Made by a program: the position numbers and the translations under genes
Assembly (NCBI GenBank): GCA_964412845.1
Contig: CAYPQM010000006.1
Coordinates: 1-64,000 of the forward strand
DNA: 64,000 nt
DNA from: JAWWPY01 sp964412845
Lineage (GTDB): Bacteria; Actinomycetota; Actinomycetes; Streptosporangiales; Streptosporangiaceae
Direction: 5' to 3'
Notes under the pieces: model-generated
The model's input: only the letters and a program-made list of their open reading frames with translations
Database searches by the model: none
What the model was told of the DNA's origin: nothing
Shown here: piece by piece, positions 43,021 through 51,364 of the stretch
Layout of the letters: each line of letters starts with the position of its first letter
Position numbering within the stretch: position 1 is the stretch's first letter

Positions 43021-45396
43021 ATGAGTGACACCCTCTCGCTGCCGGTGCTGCCCCTGGACGACACCGTGGTGCTGCCCACCATGGTGGTCCCGGTCGACAC
43101 CTCCGGCACTGAGGCCCGCGCGGCTATCGAGGCTGCGCAGATATCGGCGGGCGCGGACGGCGCCGGCCAGGCTACCCCGCAGGTACTGCTGGTGCCACGG
43201 GTGGACGGCAAGTACTCCTCGGTCGGCACGCTCGGCGCGGTCGAGCAGATCGGCCGGCTGCCCAGCGGCGAGCCCGCTGCCGCGATCCGCGGCTTGTCGC
43301 GGGTCCGGATCGGCAGCGGCACCGTCGGGCCGGGGGCCGCGCTCTGGGTCGAGGGCTCCGTTCAGGACGAGCCGCCGGCCACCGACAGGGCCCATGAGCT
43401 CGCCCGCGAGTACCGGGGCCTGGCCGCCACCATCCTGCAGAAGCGCGGCGCGTGGCAGGTCGTCGACGTGCTGCAGCGGATCACCGATCCGTCTGCTCTG
43501 GCCGACAGTGCCGGCTACGCGACGTACCTGACTCTGGAGCAGCGCAAGGAGCTGCTGGAGACGATCGACCCCGAGCGGCGGCTGGAACTGCTGGCCGGCT
43601 GGGCCCGGGACCAGATCGCCGAGCTGGACGTGGCGGAGACCATCCAGAACGACGTCCGCGAGGGCATGGAGAAGCAGCAGCGCGAGTTCCTGCTCCGCCA
43701 GCAGCTCGCCGCGATCCGCAAGGAACTGTCTGAGCTGAGCGGCGAGCCTGGGTCGGAGGAAGAGGACTACCGGGCCCGCATCGAGGCGGCCGGCCTGCCC
43801 GAGAAGGTGACCGAGGCGGCCCTCAAGGAGGCTGAGAAGCTGGAGCGCTCCTCGGACGCCTCGCCAGAGGCCGGCTGGATCCGCACCTGGCTGGACACGG
43901 TCCTGGAGATCCCGTGGAATTCGCGGACCGACGACGCTTACGACATCGCCGGCAGCCGCGCCATCCTGGACGCGGACCACGCCGGGCTGGACGACGTCAA
44001 GGACCGGATCATCGAGTATCTTGCGGTCCGCAAGCGCCGGTCCGACAAGGGCCTGGCCCTGGTCGGCGGCCGCCGCAGCGGTGCGGTGCTGGCCCTGGCC
44101 GGCCCACCGGGTGTCGGCAAGACCTCGCTCGGCGAGTCGGTGGCCCGCGCCATGGGCCGCAAGTTCGCCCGGGTCGCCCTGGGCGGCGTCCGCGACGAGG
44201 CCGAGATCCGCGGTCACCGGCGGACCTACGTGGGCGCGCTGCCCGGCCGGATCGTGCGGGCCATCCGCGAGTCGGGTTCGATGAACCCGGTGATCCTGCT
44301 GGACGAGGTGGACAAGCTGGGCGCGGACTACCGGGGTGATCCGACCGCGGCGCTGCTGGAAGTCCTCGACCCGGCGCAGAACCACACGTTCCGCGACCAT
44401 TACCTCGAGGTCGAGCTTGACCTGTCCGACGTGCTGTTCATCGCGACCGCCAACGTGGTGGAGGCGATACCGGAGCCGCTGCTCGACCGGATGGAGCTGA
44501 TCGGCCTGGACGGTTACACCGAGGACGAGAAGGTGACGATCGCCCGCATGCACCTGCTGCCCAGGCAGCTGGAGCGGGCCGGCCTCGACGCCGACGACGT
44601 GACCGTCACCGACGAGGCGCTGCACCAGATCGCCGCGGAGTACACCCGCGAGGCGGGCGTGCGTGCCCTGGAGCGGAGCATTTCCCGGGTGCTGCGGAAG
44701 ATCGCCGCGCAGCTGGCGGCGGGTGACGCAACCCTCCCGGTCACCGTCGGCCCAGGTGAGCTGCATGGCTACCTCGGGCACCCCCGGCACACCCCAGAAT
44801 CAGCAGAACGGACCGCCGTGCCTGGTGTCGCGACCGGCCTCGCGGTCACGGGCGCTGGTGGGGACGTGCTCTTCATCGAGGCGTCGCTCGCCGATCCGGA
44901 GACCGGCACGACGGCGGTGACGCTCACCGGGCAGCTTGGTGACGTCATGAAGGAGTCGGCCCAGATCGCGCTGTCCTACCTCCGCTCCCATGGCGCGGAG
45001 CTGGAGCTGCCGGTCAGCGACCTCAAGGACCGGGGTGTGCACGTGCACGTGCCCGCGGGCGCGGTGCCCAAGGATGGGCCGAGCGCGGGGGTGACCATGA
45101 CCACGGCGCTGGCGTCGTTGCTGTCCGGGCGGCTGGTCCGCTCGGACGTGGCGATGACCGGTGAGGTCTCACTGACCGGCCGGGTGCTGCCGATCGGTGG
45201 CGTGAAGCAGAAGCTGCTCGCCGCCCACCGGGCCGGGATCACCACGGTGCTGATCCCCAAGCGCAACGAGCCGGACCTGGAGGACGTGCCGGAGAAGGTG
45301 CGCGCCGCGCTGGAGATCCACCCGGTCAGCGATGTCCGCGAAGTCCTTGAGCTGGCGCTGGAGCCAGCGACATCGCGGTCAGCGGTCGCCGCCTGA
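43021..45396 (+). CDS. lon: ATP-dependent protease Lon
   Basis: 791 residues, full length. N-terminal LAN domain (PVLPLDDTVVLPTMVVPV), coiled region with EKQQREFLLRQQLAAIRKEL, AAA domain with Walker A GPPGVGKT (about 359-366) and Walker B ILLDEVDK, C-terminal protease domain with catalytic Ser688 (KDGPSAGVTM) and Lys729 (GGVKQKLLAA). Degrades misfolded and regulatory proteins in the cytoplasm. GGGAAGTG precedes the ATG. Its stop lies 18 bp inside the 3' end of a convergent universal stress gene. Confidence 0.97.
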   Translation: MSDTLSLPVLPLDDTVVLPTMVVPVDTSGTEARAAIEAAQISAGADGAGQATPQVLLVPRVDGKYSSVGTLGAVEQIGRLPSGEPAAAIRGLSRVRIGSGTVGPGAALWVEGSVQDEPPATDRAHELAREYRGLAATILQKRGAWQVVDVLQRITDPSALADSAGYATYLTLEQRKELLETIDPERRLELLAGWARDQIAELDVAETIQNDVREGMEKQQREFLLRQQLAAIRKELSELSGEPGSEEEDYRARIEAAGLPEKVTEAALKEAEKLERSSDASPEAGWIRTWLDTVLEIPWNSRTDDAYDIAGSRAILDADHAGLDDVKDRIIEYLAVRKRRSDKGLALVGGRRSGAVLALAGPPGVGKTSLGESVARAMGRKFARVALGGVRDEAEIRGHRRTYVGALPGRIVRAIRESGSMNPVILLDEVDKLGADYRGDPTAALLEVLDPAQNHTFRDHYLEVELDLSDVLFIATANVVEAIPEPLLDRMELIGLDGYTEDEKVTIARMHLLPRQLERAGLDADDVTVTDEALHQIAAEYTREAGVRALERSISRVLRKIAAQLAAGDATLPVTVGPGELHGYLGHPRHTPESAERTAVPGVATGLAVTGAGGDVLFIEASLADPETGTTAVTLTGQLGDVMKESAQIALSYLRSHGAELELPVSDLKDRGVHVHVPAGAVPKDGPSAGVTMTTALASLLSGRLVRSDVAMTGEVSLTGRVLPIGGVKQKLLAAHRAGITTVLIPKRNEPDLEDVPEKVRAALEIHPVSDVREVLELALEPATSRSAVAA

Positions 45397-45948
45397 CGAC
45401 AAGCTGGCAGCACGCATGACGGCGGGCCTTCGGGCCCGCCGTTCTGCTGGCCCGGCGTTCTGCGTGCCCGGCGTGGGCACCCCGGAGCAGTCAGGCGGGA
45501 CCGGGCTGTCCAGCTCCGCGCTGACAATCACGACCGGGCATGGCGCGTGCCGCAGGCAGGCCCGGGCCACCGGGCCGATCACGCCCAGCGGCGAGGTCAC
45601 CGGATCGCCGAGGACGAGCAGGTCGGCGCCAGCGGCCCGCTCGATCAGCACCTTGGCGGCCAGTCCCTCAACAACCTCGGTATCAACCGGAGCCAGCGGG
45701 CTGCTGCCGAGCGCGGTATGTACCAGCATGTTGAGCCAGGCACCAGGCAGCTGGCCGACCCCCGCCTCCGGTGGCGGCCGTCGCGCCCGGACGGCATAGT
45801 GCGCGGGCCGGGTCCGCTCATGATCTACCGCGCACACCACGTGCAGCCGGGCCTGGCGTAGCTCGGCCTCGCGTTCCGCCCACTGCAACGCGGTAAGCGA
45901 GGCCACCGACCCGTCCACGCCGACCATAACGCGCCGCCCCTGGTCCAT
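45379..45948 (-). CDS. Universal stress protein (UspA family)
   Basis: From the ATG at 45948. USP fold pattern: RRVMVGVDGSVASLTALQWA at the N-terminus and a C-terminal DLLVLGDPVTSPLGVIGPVARACLRHAPCPVVIVSA. The usual ATP-site GxxG...GS residues are not kept (GDPV and GP instead), so nucleotide binding is doubtful. The last roughly 40 residues are a non-homologous tail reading through the lon terminator hairpin. Convergent with lon and overlapping it by 18 bp. Confidence 0.86.
   Translation of the reverse strand: MDQGRRVMVGVDGSVASLTALQWAEREAELRQARLHVVCAVDHERTRPAHYAVRARRPPPEAGVGQLPGAWLNMLVHTALGSSPLAPVDTEVVEGLAAKVLIERAAGADLLVLGDPVTSPLGVIGPVARACLRHAPCPVVIVSAELDSPVPPDCSGVPTPGTQNAGPAERRARRPAVMRAASLSSGGDR
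45419..45442. terminator. Lon terminator hairpin inside the USP gene
   Basis: ACGGCGGGCC, a TTCG tetraloop and the exact complement give a 10-bp stem 23 bp after the lon stop. It is contained in the 3' coding part of the convergent stress-protein gene. Confidence 0.8.
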
Positions 45949-46249
45949 CGCAGCACCCGCCTTCTTGCCATTCCACGTTCGCCGAAAAGCCGCACGGGAA
46001 GGCAGAGCAGAAAGTCCCGAATTCACCCGGCTTCAGGAGCCGGCCTGGTCAGCGGCGCACGCCGATGCGGACGGTGAAACAGCCGGGTTCCGTGGCAGCG
46101 CTGACATGATGGCAGACCCGCCGCGCCAGCCACAATCCGACGCCTCCCCGGCCCGGATCGTCGCTCCGCCCGGCAAATACCCAGTTAGCAGGCTGTTGAA
46201 CCCTCCGTTACTGTGAGTAATCGTACGGGGAGGCAGGTGCTCAGCACGG
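45949..46249. other. Intergenic region, nothing recognised
   Basis: 301 bp between the stress-protein start and the 3' end of the Nudix gene. It should hold the stress-protein promoter. A TTGAAC (46196) is followed by TAATCGT, but no gene or clear repeat was seen. Confidence 0.4.
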
Positions 46250-46750
46250 TCACGGACCGACCCCCGGCACTGGGCGGCCGTCCTCGAGGTACACGACGGC
46301 CTGGGCGCCGACGGCGGCGCTCACCCGCCGCCGGATGGGCCCCCTGAGCAGAGCCAGCGCCTCGGGTACCGGGACGATCCGGTGCCGGGAGATCTCATCG
46401 CGCTGCAGCGCGATATCGCGGAGGCGGGCGTCGGTGAACCCGCCGCAGTCAAACAGAAACCGCACACCGCCCGGGCGGCCGGGCCGGGGATGGCGGAAAT
46501 CCACGCAGGCCAGGCGGCCGCTTTTCACCTCGAGACCGCATTCTTCCCGCACCTCGCGCTGGCAGGCCTCCCACGGCGTCTCCCCGTCGGCCTCCATCAC
46601 CCCGCCGGGGATGGTCCACCCCGACTTGTAGGTGGGCTTCAGGATGAGCAGCCGGCCTTTGCGGTCAAAGATCATGGCACCAGCCGACGCGGGGATCGCC
46701 GGAGCGGCGAACGAGGACTCGCCGGCCAGGGGGCCGCCACCGTCGGTCAC
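46250..46750 (-). CDS. Nudix hydrolase
   Basis: 166 residues with a complete Nudix box, GGVMEADGETPWEACQREVR followed by EECGLE, after a PASAGAMIFDRKGRLLIL strand. Cleaves a nucleoside diphosphate linked to some other moiety; substrate unknown. GTG start at 46750; weak ribosome-binding site. Not in an operon. Confidence 0.9.
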   Translation of the reverse strand: MTDGGGPLAGESSFAAPAIPASAGAMIFDRKGRLLILKPTYKSGWTIPGGVMEADGETPWEACQREVREECGLEVKSGRLACVDFRHPRPGRPGGVRFLFDCGGFTDARLRDIALQRDEISRHRIVPVPEALALLRGPIRRRVSAAVGAQAVVYLEDGRPVPGVGP

Positions 46751-47132
46751 ACCTGACAGGCTACGCCGGCAATGCCGGGCATTGCGCAGCTCACGCGGCG
46801 CGGCCCGCGCCGCCTGCCATGTCGCGGGCCGGCTCCTCGGCGAAGTCCCTGGGCCACCCCACGCAGGTGGTCTTACTGTCAGCGATCGAATGTGGACAAT
46901 CAGTTTCTAGAAATATATTGCTCGTTTTATATTTCTGATGTAGGTTCGAGACAGGCACAGGACCGGCCGACGGCGGCTGGTCACAGGATCACCGGAGGGG
47001 GACAGGATGACCGCGCACCAGCCAACACCTGCCCAGCTCGGCGCCGCGTAGCGGCGGCTCACGGCCCCGCCAACCCCCAGGTCATGGCCGACGGCACCGA
47101 CACCCGTCCGTACTCCTGAGAGAAGTAACGCC
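46751..47132. other. Intergenic region with an AT-rich patch
   Basis: Mostly GC-rich DNA without a convincing gene, broken by a roughly 70-bp AT-rich patch (about 46885-46945) that holds an inverted repeat. The patch probably marks a promoter or operator. Confidence 0.45.
46909..46936. promoter_or_regulatory. AT-rich inverted repeat
   Basis: AGAAATATA (46909-46917) and its exact complement TATATTTCT (46928-46936), 10 bp apart. It stands out sharply from the GC-rich surroundings and looks like a regulator-binding site. Confidence 0.5.
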
Positions 47133-47477
47133 ATGACCCGACCCACCGCACCGCAGCACGGCGCGGACAGCGCCATGCCGCCCGGCTCCGCCAACGGCCC
47201 CAATCTGCCCCTGACATCACCGCACTGCCGCGGCCGTCCCAGCTGGGCCGACGGGATCCGCATCGCGATGTTCGCCGGTCTCGGCGCCCTCATCCTGCTG
47301 GCCATCTTCATGGCCCGGCCAGCGGGGCCGGCCAGCCATCCGGCCGCCGCGGTGATCAGGCCTTGTGCCACCTCGTCCTCGGTGCGGCCGTGCCGCCCGT
47401 CAGCAGTCACGCCGTGCCATCCGGCCGCAGTACTGCCGTGCCATCCGCTCGGGCTGAGGCTGCCGCGCACCGGGTAG
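47133..47477 (+). CDS. Possible small single-pass membrane protein
   Basis: A 114-residue frame with GAGAAG seven nt before its ATG, one hydrophobic segment (about 43-62, MFAGLGALILLAIFMA) and a Cys/Pro-rich tail (SVRPCRPSAVTPCHPAAVLP) built partly from a CCGTGCCATCC direct repeat. No known family. It may be a real small protein or a chance frame; the hydrophobic segment and ribosome-binding site are the only support. Confidence 0.35.
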   Translation: MTRPTAPQHGADSAMPPGSANGPNLPLTSPHCRGRPSWADGIRIAMFAGLGALILLAIFMARPAGPASHPAAAVIRPCATSSSVRPCRPSAVTPCHPAAVLPCHPLGLRLPRTG

Positions 47478-47579
47478 GCCACCCTGCTGGTCGCCCGGGC
47501 CACCCGGTCGGCTGAGGCGGCCAGGCACGGCGCGGGCAGCGCCTGAGGAACGCCGGCACCGGGCGGCTATCTTGGCGGC

Positions 47580-49181
47580 GTGACGTCCAGATCGTGGCCG
47601 GCCAGCTCCCGGAGCCATCCGGCCCGCGCCGCCGGGTCGCGGTCCGTGACCGATGCGCTCGCGGCGGCCGCCGTCCTGGGCCCGTACTTCGATCTGGCCA
47701 TCGGCGGCGAGGCGCGGCGCTGGCGTGCGGCGGCCGATCTGTACCGCGAGGGATTGCCCGGCTTGATTGCCGCCACCGGCGAACAGCTCGGCGTGACCGA
47801 GACCCGGGTGAGCGCCTCCATTGCGCAACTCGGCCACGCGGCACGGCTCTGGTCACCCGTGCTGGCCAGCGCCCTGCTGCGCGGCGTCGTACCTGACCTC
47901 GCCGATCTGCGGGTCCGCACGGACCGTCCGGCGCGACTCGGCGTTCCGGCACCGCGGGGCTGGCTGGCGGCGGACCCCGGCGAACTGGCTCGCCTCGCCT
48001 ACCGGGTGGTCATGACGGAGCAGGTAGAGCCGCTGGTTCGCGGGCTGCGCGGCACGGTGGCCGGTGGCTTGCTCTGGGGCAACAGCGCCGCCGCGATGAC
48101 CGGGGCATTGTCCGTGCTCGTGGCGGCACGCCCAGACCAGGAGCAGGCGGCTCGCAGGCTGGCCGGGCTCCTGCTGGACACCGGGAGGCTGCGCGGTACC
48201 GGCTGGTTCACCGGGCCCGGGATCGAGTTCCAGCGCAACTCCTGCTGCCTGTACTACCGCGTGCCAGGCGGCGGGACGTGCGGCGACTGCTCGCTGACCG
48301 CCCCGGACTTAGCCGGTTGCCGCTGGGCGTCCGCGCGTCACCGGGAGATGGCGGCAGCCCCGGAGCGCCAGCACATCGCCCGGCACCCTGTTTGTGGGCT
48401 TGAGGTGCTGCGGCCGCAACACGGGGCGACCACAAACAGGGCCCAGGGCGATGACGGGTGGGGCAGGTTAGTGCTGGCCGACGATCATCGACAGGTCGAT
48501 CGCGTTGGCCATGGCCTGGCAGCCGGCGTCGTTCGGGTGCAGGTGATCGCCGCTGTCGTAGCTGGGATTGAGCGCGGTGGGGTTACCGGGGTCCGCGACC
48601 GCCGTGGCGAAGTCGATGACGCCGTCGAAGGCGTGGCTGGTCGTGATCCAGGAGTTGACGTCGCTTCTCGTCTTCTCCGCCGCGACGGAATCCACCCCGG
48701 ACCCGCCGAACGGCGTGATCGTGGCCCCGTATATACGCAGGCCGCGAGCGTGCGCCTGGGCAATGACCTGCTGGTCGGCCGAGATGATCTCCTCAGCGCT
48801 GGCACCGTACCCGATGTCGTTTACGCCTTCGAGCAGGATCACGGCGCGGACACCGGTCTGGGCGAAGACATCCCGGTCCAGCCGGGCCAGTGCAGGCACG
48901 CCGTAGTAGGGCTGGCCGTCGCGCGGAGCCAGCAGCCGGTTGCCACCCAGGCCAGCGTTCACTACCGAAAGAGTCGGGCCGGGCCGCTCGTTGAGCCGCC
49001 GCGCGAGGTCGTCAGGCCAGCGCCGGTTGGCGTTGCCCGTCGTGTTGGCGGTGTCCGTGATCGAGTCGCCGAGCGCCACCACCGAGCCGATGACCCGGCC
49101 GGGCGCGCGCACGTCCACCCCGCTGATGAGCATCCAGCACGGCGTGTCCTGATAGCCGGCCGCCGAGACGGACGACGCTAG
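47580..49181 (+). CDS. FhuF-like [2Fe-2S] siderophore-iron reductase, stop codon apparently lost
   Basis: Residues about 1-250 match FhuF-like ferric reductases: a helical region and the C-terminal cluster motif NSCCLYYRVPGGGTCGDCSL with four cysteines (CC...CGDC, last Cys codon at 48288-48290). Such proteins normally end within about 10-20 residues of CGDC. Here no stop appears in frame until 49181, and the frame runs antisense through most of the SGNH esterase gene and across a convincing terminator hairpin (48386-48441). In the next frame a TAG lies at 48310, so a frameshift or a sequence error near the end is likely. The GTG at 47580 is the furthest start; GTG at 47646 is possible. Confidence 0.65.
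   Translation: MTSRSWPASSRSHPARAAGSRSVTDALAAAAVLGPYFDLAIGGEARRWRAAADLYREGLPGLIAATGEQLGVTETRVSASIAQLGHAARLWSPVLASALLRGVVPDLADLRVRTDRPARLGVPAPRGWLAADPGELARLAYRVVMTEQVEPLVRGLRGTVAGGLLWGNSAAAMTGALSVLVAARPDQEQAARRLAGLLLDTGRLRGTGWFTGPGIEFQRNSCCLYYRVPGGGTCGDCSLTAPDLAGCRWASARHREMAAAPERQHIARHPVCGLEVLRPQHGATTNRAQGDDGWGRLVLADDHRQVDRVGHGLAAGVVRVQVIAAVVAGIERGGVTGVRDRRGEVDDAVEGVAGRDPGVDVASRLLRRDGIHPGPAERRDRGPVYTQAASVRLGNDLLVGRDDLLSAGTVPDVVYAFEQDHGADTGLGEDIPVQPGQCRHAVVGLAVARSQQPVATQASVHYRKSRAGPLVEPPREVVRPAPVGVARRVGGVRDRVAERHHRADDPAGRAHVHPADEHPARRVLIAGRRDGRR
48386..48441. terminator. Bidirectional terminator between the FhuF-like and SGNH genes
   Basis: Perfect 12-bp arms CCCTGTTTGTGG (48386-48397) and the complement (48430-48441), with a further GC-rich stem in the 32-nt loop. 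It sits between the expected end of the FhuF-like gene and the end of the convergent esterase gene. Confidence 0.75.
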
Positions 49182-49745
49182 ATCGCCGCTGCCCAGGTAG
49201 TTGCCTTGGGCGGTGAACGGATGGTTGGTGACCGGGCCGGTCGGGCCCGGGAGGTAGACACTGACCAGCAGAGCCGAAAGGGCGGCCACCCGGAGCGGGA
49301 CAGGGTCGCTGAGCGCGTCGCCGCCCGCGGCGAGGGTTACCGCCTGCTGCCCGCCGAAGGTCAGGCCGCGCACCGTTCCCGGCACCGCGCTGGCGCCGGC
49401 GGACTGCACCGCGACCGAAGCATGCGTGACCGGCATGGCCTGGGTGCCGAACGCATTCGTCAGCCGGATTCGCACCTGGTCCCCGCCCGCGCTGAGAAAC
49501 ACCACGTTGCGGACGGTCTGGTCGGTCAGGCCCGTTCCGGCCGGGCAGGTGGACCCCGGCACATCGGAGCCGACTACCGGGCTCGCACCCCAGGCCGTCA
49601 CCCAACTGGTGCCAGCACCTGCGGCGCCGGACGTGCCTTGCGCTCCGGATGCCGCCATCACCGGAATGGTCACGGCCACGGCGGCGACGGCCACCGCGAA
49701 CGCGTGGCGACGCCGGATCCTGATTCTTGACTCGACACGTTCCAT
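48468..49745 (-). CDS. Secreted SGNH/GDSL-type esterase (paralog of 49981-51303)
   Basis: From the ATG at 49745: signal peptide (about 10-35), then an N-terminal beta-rich part (WVTAWGASPVVGSD...) and the SGNH hydrolase with ALGDSITD (nucleophile Ser), NAGLGGNRLL, LLEGVNDIG and a final GDHLHPNDAGCQAMA with the catalytic Asp-x-x-His. Deacylates a lipid or glycan ester outside the cell. Divergent from a second, similar gene across a 235-bp AT-richer region. Confidence 0.88.
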   Translation of the reverse strand: MERVESRIRIRRRHAFAVAVAAVAVTIPVMAASGAQGTSGAAGAGTSWVTAWGASPVVGSDVPGSTCPAGTGLTDQTVRNVVFLSAGGDQVRIRLTNAFGTQAMPVTHASVAVQSAGASAVPGTVRGLTFGGQQAVTLAAGGDALSDPVPLRVAALSALLVSVYLPGPTGPVTNHPFTAQGNYLGSGDLASSVSAAGYQDTPCWMLISGVDVRAPGRVIGSVVALGDSITDTANTTGNANRRWPDDLARRLNERPGPTLSVVNAGLGGNRLLAPRDGQPYYGVPALARLDRDVFAQTGVRAVILLEGVNDIGYGASAEEIISADQQVIAQAHARGLRIYGATITPFGGSGVDSVAAEKTRSDVNSWITTSHAFDGVIDFATAVADPGNPTALNPSYDSGDHLHPNDAGCQAMANAIDLSMIVGQH

Positions 49746-49980
49746 GAATGCTCTCACGCCGGGCAATTCTTCGTATCCCGCCCGGGGCTGTCAAGGAACA
49801 CTATTATTACTAAACCGGTATAGGCATATCTAATGAAGCTTTCATGATAGTGACATGCTGGTCGCAGCCTGCACAAGGACGATTGGTCGCAGCCAATCTT
49901 GCGGAACGGCGGTCCAGGCCTATTGACAAGGCGAATCCGGCCTTTATGCTCAGGACGCGACTGCAGCGACTGGAGGAGAC

Positions 49981-51303
49981 GTGCCACGCCACCCGCTTCC
50001 CGGCCTTGCCCGTCCTCGCGTTATCGCCGCGAGCCTCGCGGCCGGCCTGCTGGCCACCCTGGGCGCGGGCCCGGCCGGCCCGGCCATGGCGGCCGGGCCG
50101 GCGGCCCGGCCGGGGGAGCCCGCCGCCGCGCCCGCCGGCTGGACAGGGACCTGGGCAGCCAGCCCGCAACCGGCGCGGCCAGCGGACCTTACCGGGCCAG
50201 GGGACCCCACGGTGACCGGATTCGACGACCAGACGATCCGTGAGATCGTGCATGCCAGTATCGGCGGGACCGCCCTGCGCATCCACCTGACCGATGCCTT
50301 CAGCGATCAGGACCTGGTGCTGGGCGCGGTGACAGTCGGAGCCGAGGGGACCGGCGCCGGACTCGCCGCCCCGCCGGTCACGGTCACCTTCCACGGCGGC
50401 CACGGCGTGCGCATCCCGGCGGGCGGGAACGTCGTGAGCGACCCGGTACCGATGCCGGTCGCGCCGCTGGAAAACCTGGCCGTCAGCATCTACCTGCCCG
50501 GCAGCACCGGCCCGACCACCAACCATGACCTGGCCGAGCAGGTCAACTACATTTCCACGCCGGGCGACCACGCGGGTGACCTGGCCGGGCAGGCATTCGG
50601 GCAGCAGGCATTCTCCTGGTTCTATCTGTCCGGGGTGGATGTGCGGCCACTGCATGGCACCGCCGGAGCCGTGGTCGCCCTGGGCGACTCCATTACCGAT
50701 GGATACCAGTCAACGACCAGCGGAAATGACCGGTGGCCGGACGTCCTGGCCGGGCGGCTCGCGAACTCGGCCCGGCCGATGGGCGTGCTCAATGCGGGAA
50801 TCAGCGGCGGCCGGGTGCTCAACGACTCGGCGTGCTTCGGGACCAGCGCCCTGTCCCGGCTGACCGCAGACGTCCTGGACCAGCCGGGGGCACGTGCCGT
50901 CATCCTGCTGGAAGGCATCAACGACATCGGCTTCCCGACGCAGCCCGACGCCGGATGCACCGCGCCGAACACGGCCGTCACGGCGCAGCAGATCATCGCG
51001 GGTTACCGGCAGATCATCGCCCGGGCGCACGGTCGCGGCCTGCGGGTGATCGGCGCCACCCTCACCCCGATCGAAGGCTCGGGCTACTGGTCGCCGAGCA
51101 CCGAGCAGGAGCGGCTCACGGTCAACGCCTGGATCTCCCGCAGCCACGCTTTCGACGGGGTGATCGATTTCGACCAGGCCGTGCGCGACCCGGCCGACCC
51201 GCACCGGCTGCTGGCTGGCTACGATTCCGGGGACCACCTGCACCCGAACGACGCCGGTTACCAGGCGATGGCCGACGCCATCAACCTCGCGCTGCTGCGC
51301 TGA
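49981..51303 (+). CDS. Secreted SGNH/GDSL-type esterase (paralog of 48468-49745)
   Basis: 440 residues from a GTG with GGAGGA 6 nt upstream. Signal peptide, GTWAASPQPA, ALGDSITDGYQST, NAGISGGRVL, LLEGINDIGFP and GDHLHPNDAGYQAMA. The block order equals that of its divergent neighbour, so the pair arose by inverted duplication; the proteins have diverged in their middle parts. Substrate unknown. Confidence 0.9.
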   Translation: MPRHPLPGLARPRVIAASLAAGLLATLGAGPAGPAMAAGPAARPGEPAAAPAGWTGTWAASPQPARPADLTGPGDPTVTGFDDQTIREIVHASIGGTALRIHLTDAFSDQDLVLGAVTVGAEGTGAGLAAPPVTVTFHGGHGVRIPAGGNVVSDPVPMPVAPLENLAVSIYLPGSTGPTTNHDLAEQVNYISTPGDHAGDLAGQAFGQQAFSWFYLSGVDVRPLHGTAGAVVALGDSITDGYQSTTSGNDRWPDVLAGRLANSARPMGVLNAGISGGRVLNDSACFGTSALSRLTADVLDQPGARAVILLEGINDIGFPTQPDAGCTAPNTAVTAQQIIAGYRQIIARAHGRGLRVIGATLTPIEGSGYWSPSTEQERLTVNAWISRSHAFDGVIDFDQAVRDPADPHRLLAGYDSGDHLHPNDAGYQAMADAINLALLR

Positions 51304-51318
51304 GACACACTGCTGCCC

Positions 51319-51338
51319 CGGGACGTCCTGCCGTCCCG
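51319..51338. terminator. Possible bidirectional hairpin between esterase and lacI-type genes
   Basis: CGGGAC and GTCCCG, 6-bp stem with an 8-nt loop, in the 61-bp convergent gap. A moderate hairpin without a U-run. Confidence 0.4.
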
Positions 51339-51364
51339 ATCCGCGGTACCTGTCATCCCCGCCG

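Noticed and set aside
43452..43733. Extra frames inside lon and opposite lon (42991-44790)
   Set aside because: They are alternate-frame shadows of the complete Lon protein.
46941..46952. GGTTCGAGAC, like a tRNA T-loop, near the AT-rich patch
   Set aside because: No acceptor, D or anticodon stem could be formed around it.
46907..47503. 198-residue minus-strand frame with WHG repeats
   Set aside because: No ribosome-binding site or domain; its repeats reflect a short DNA repeat, and it runs through the AT-rich patch that looks regulatory.
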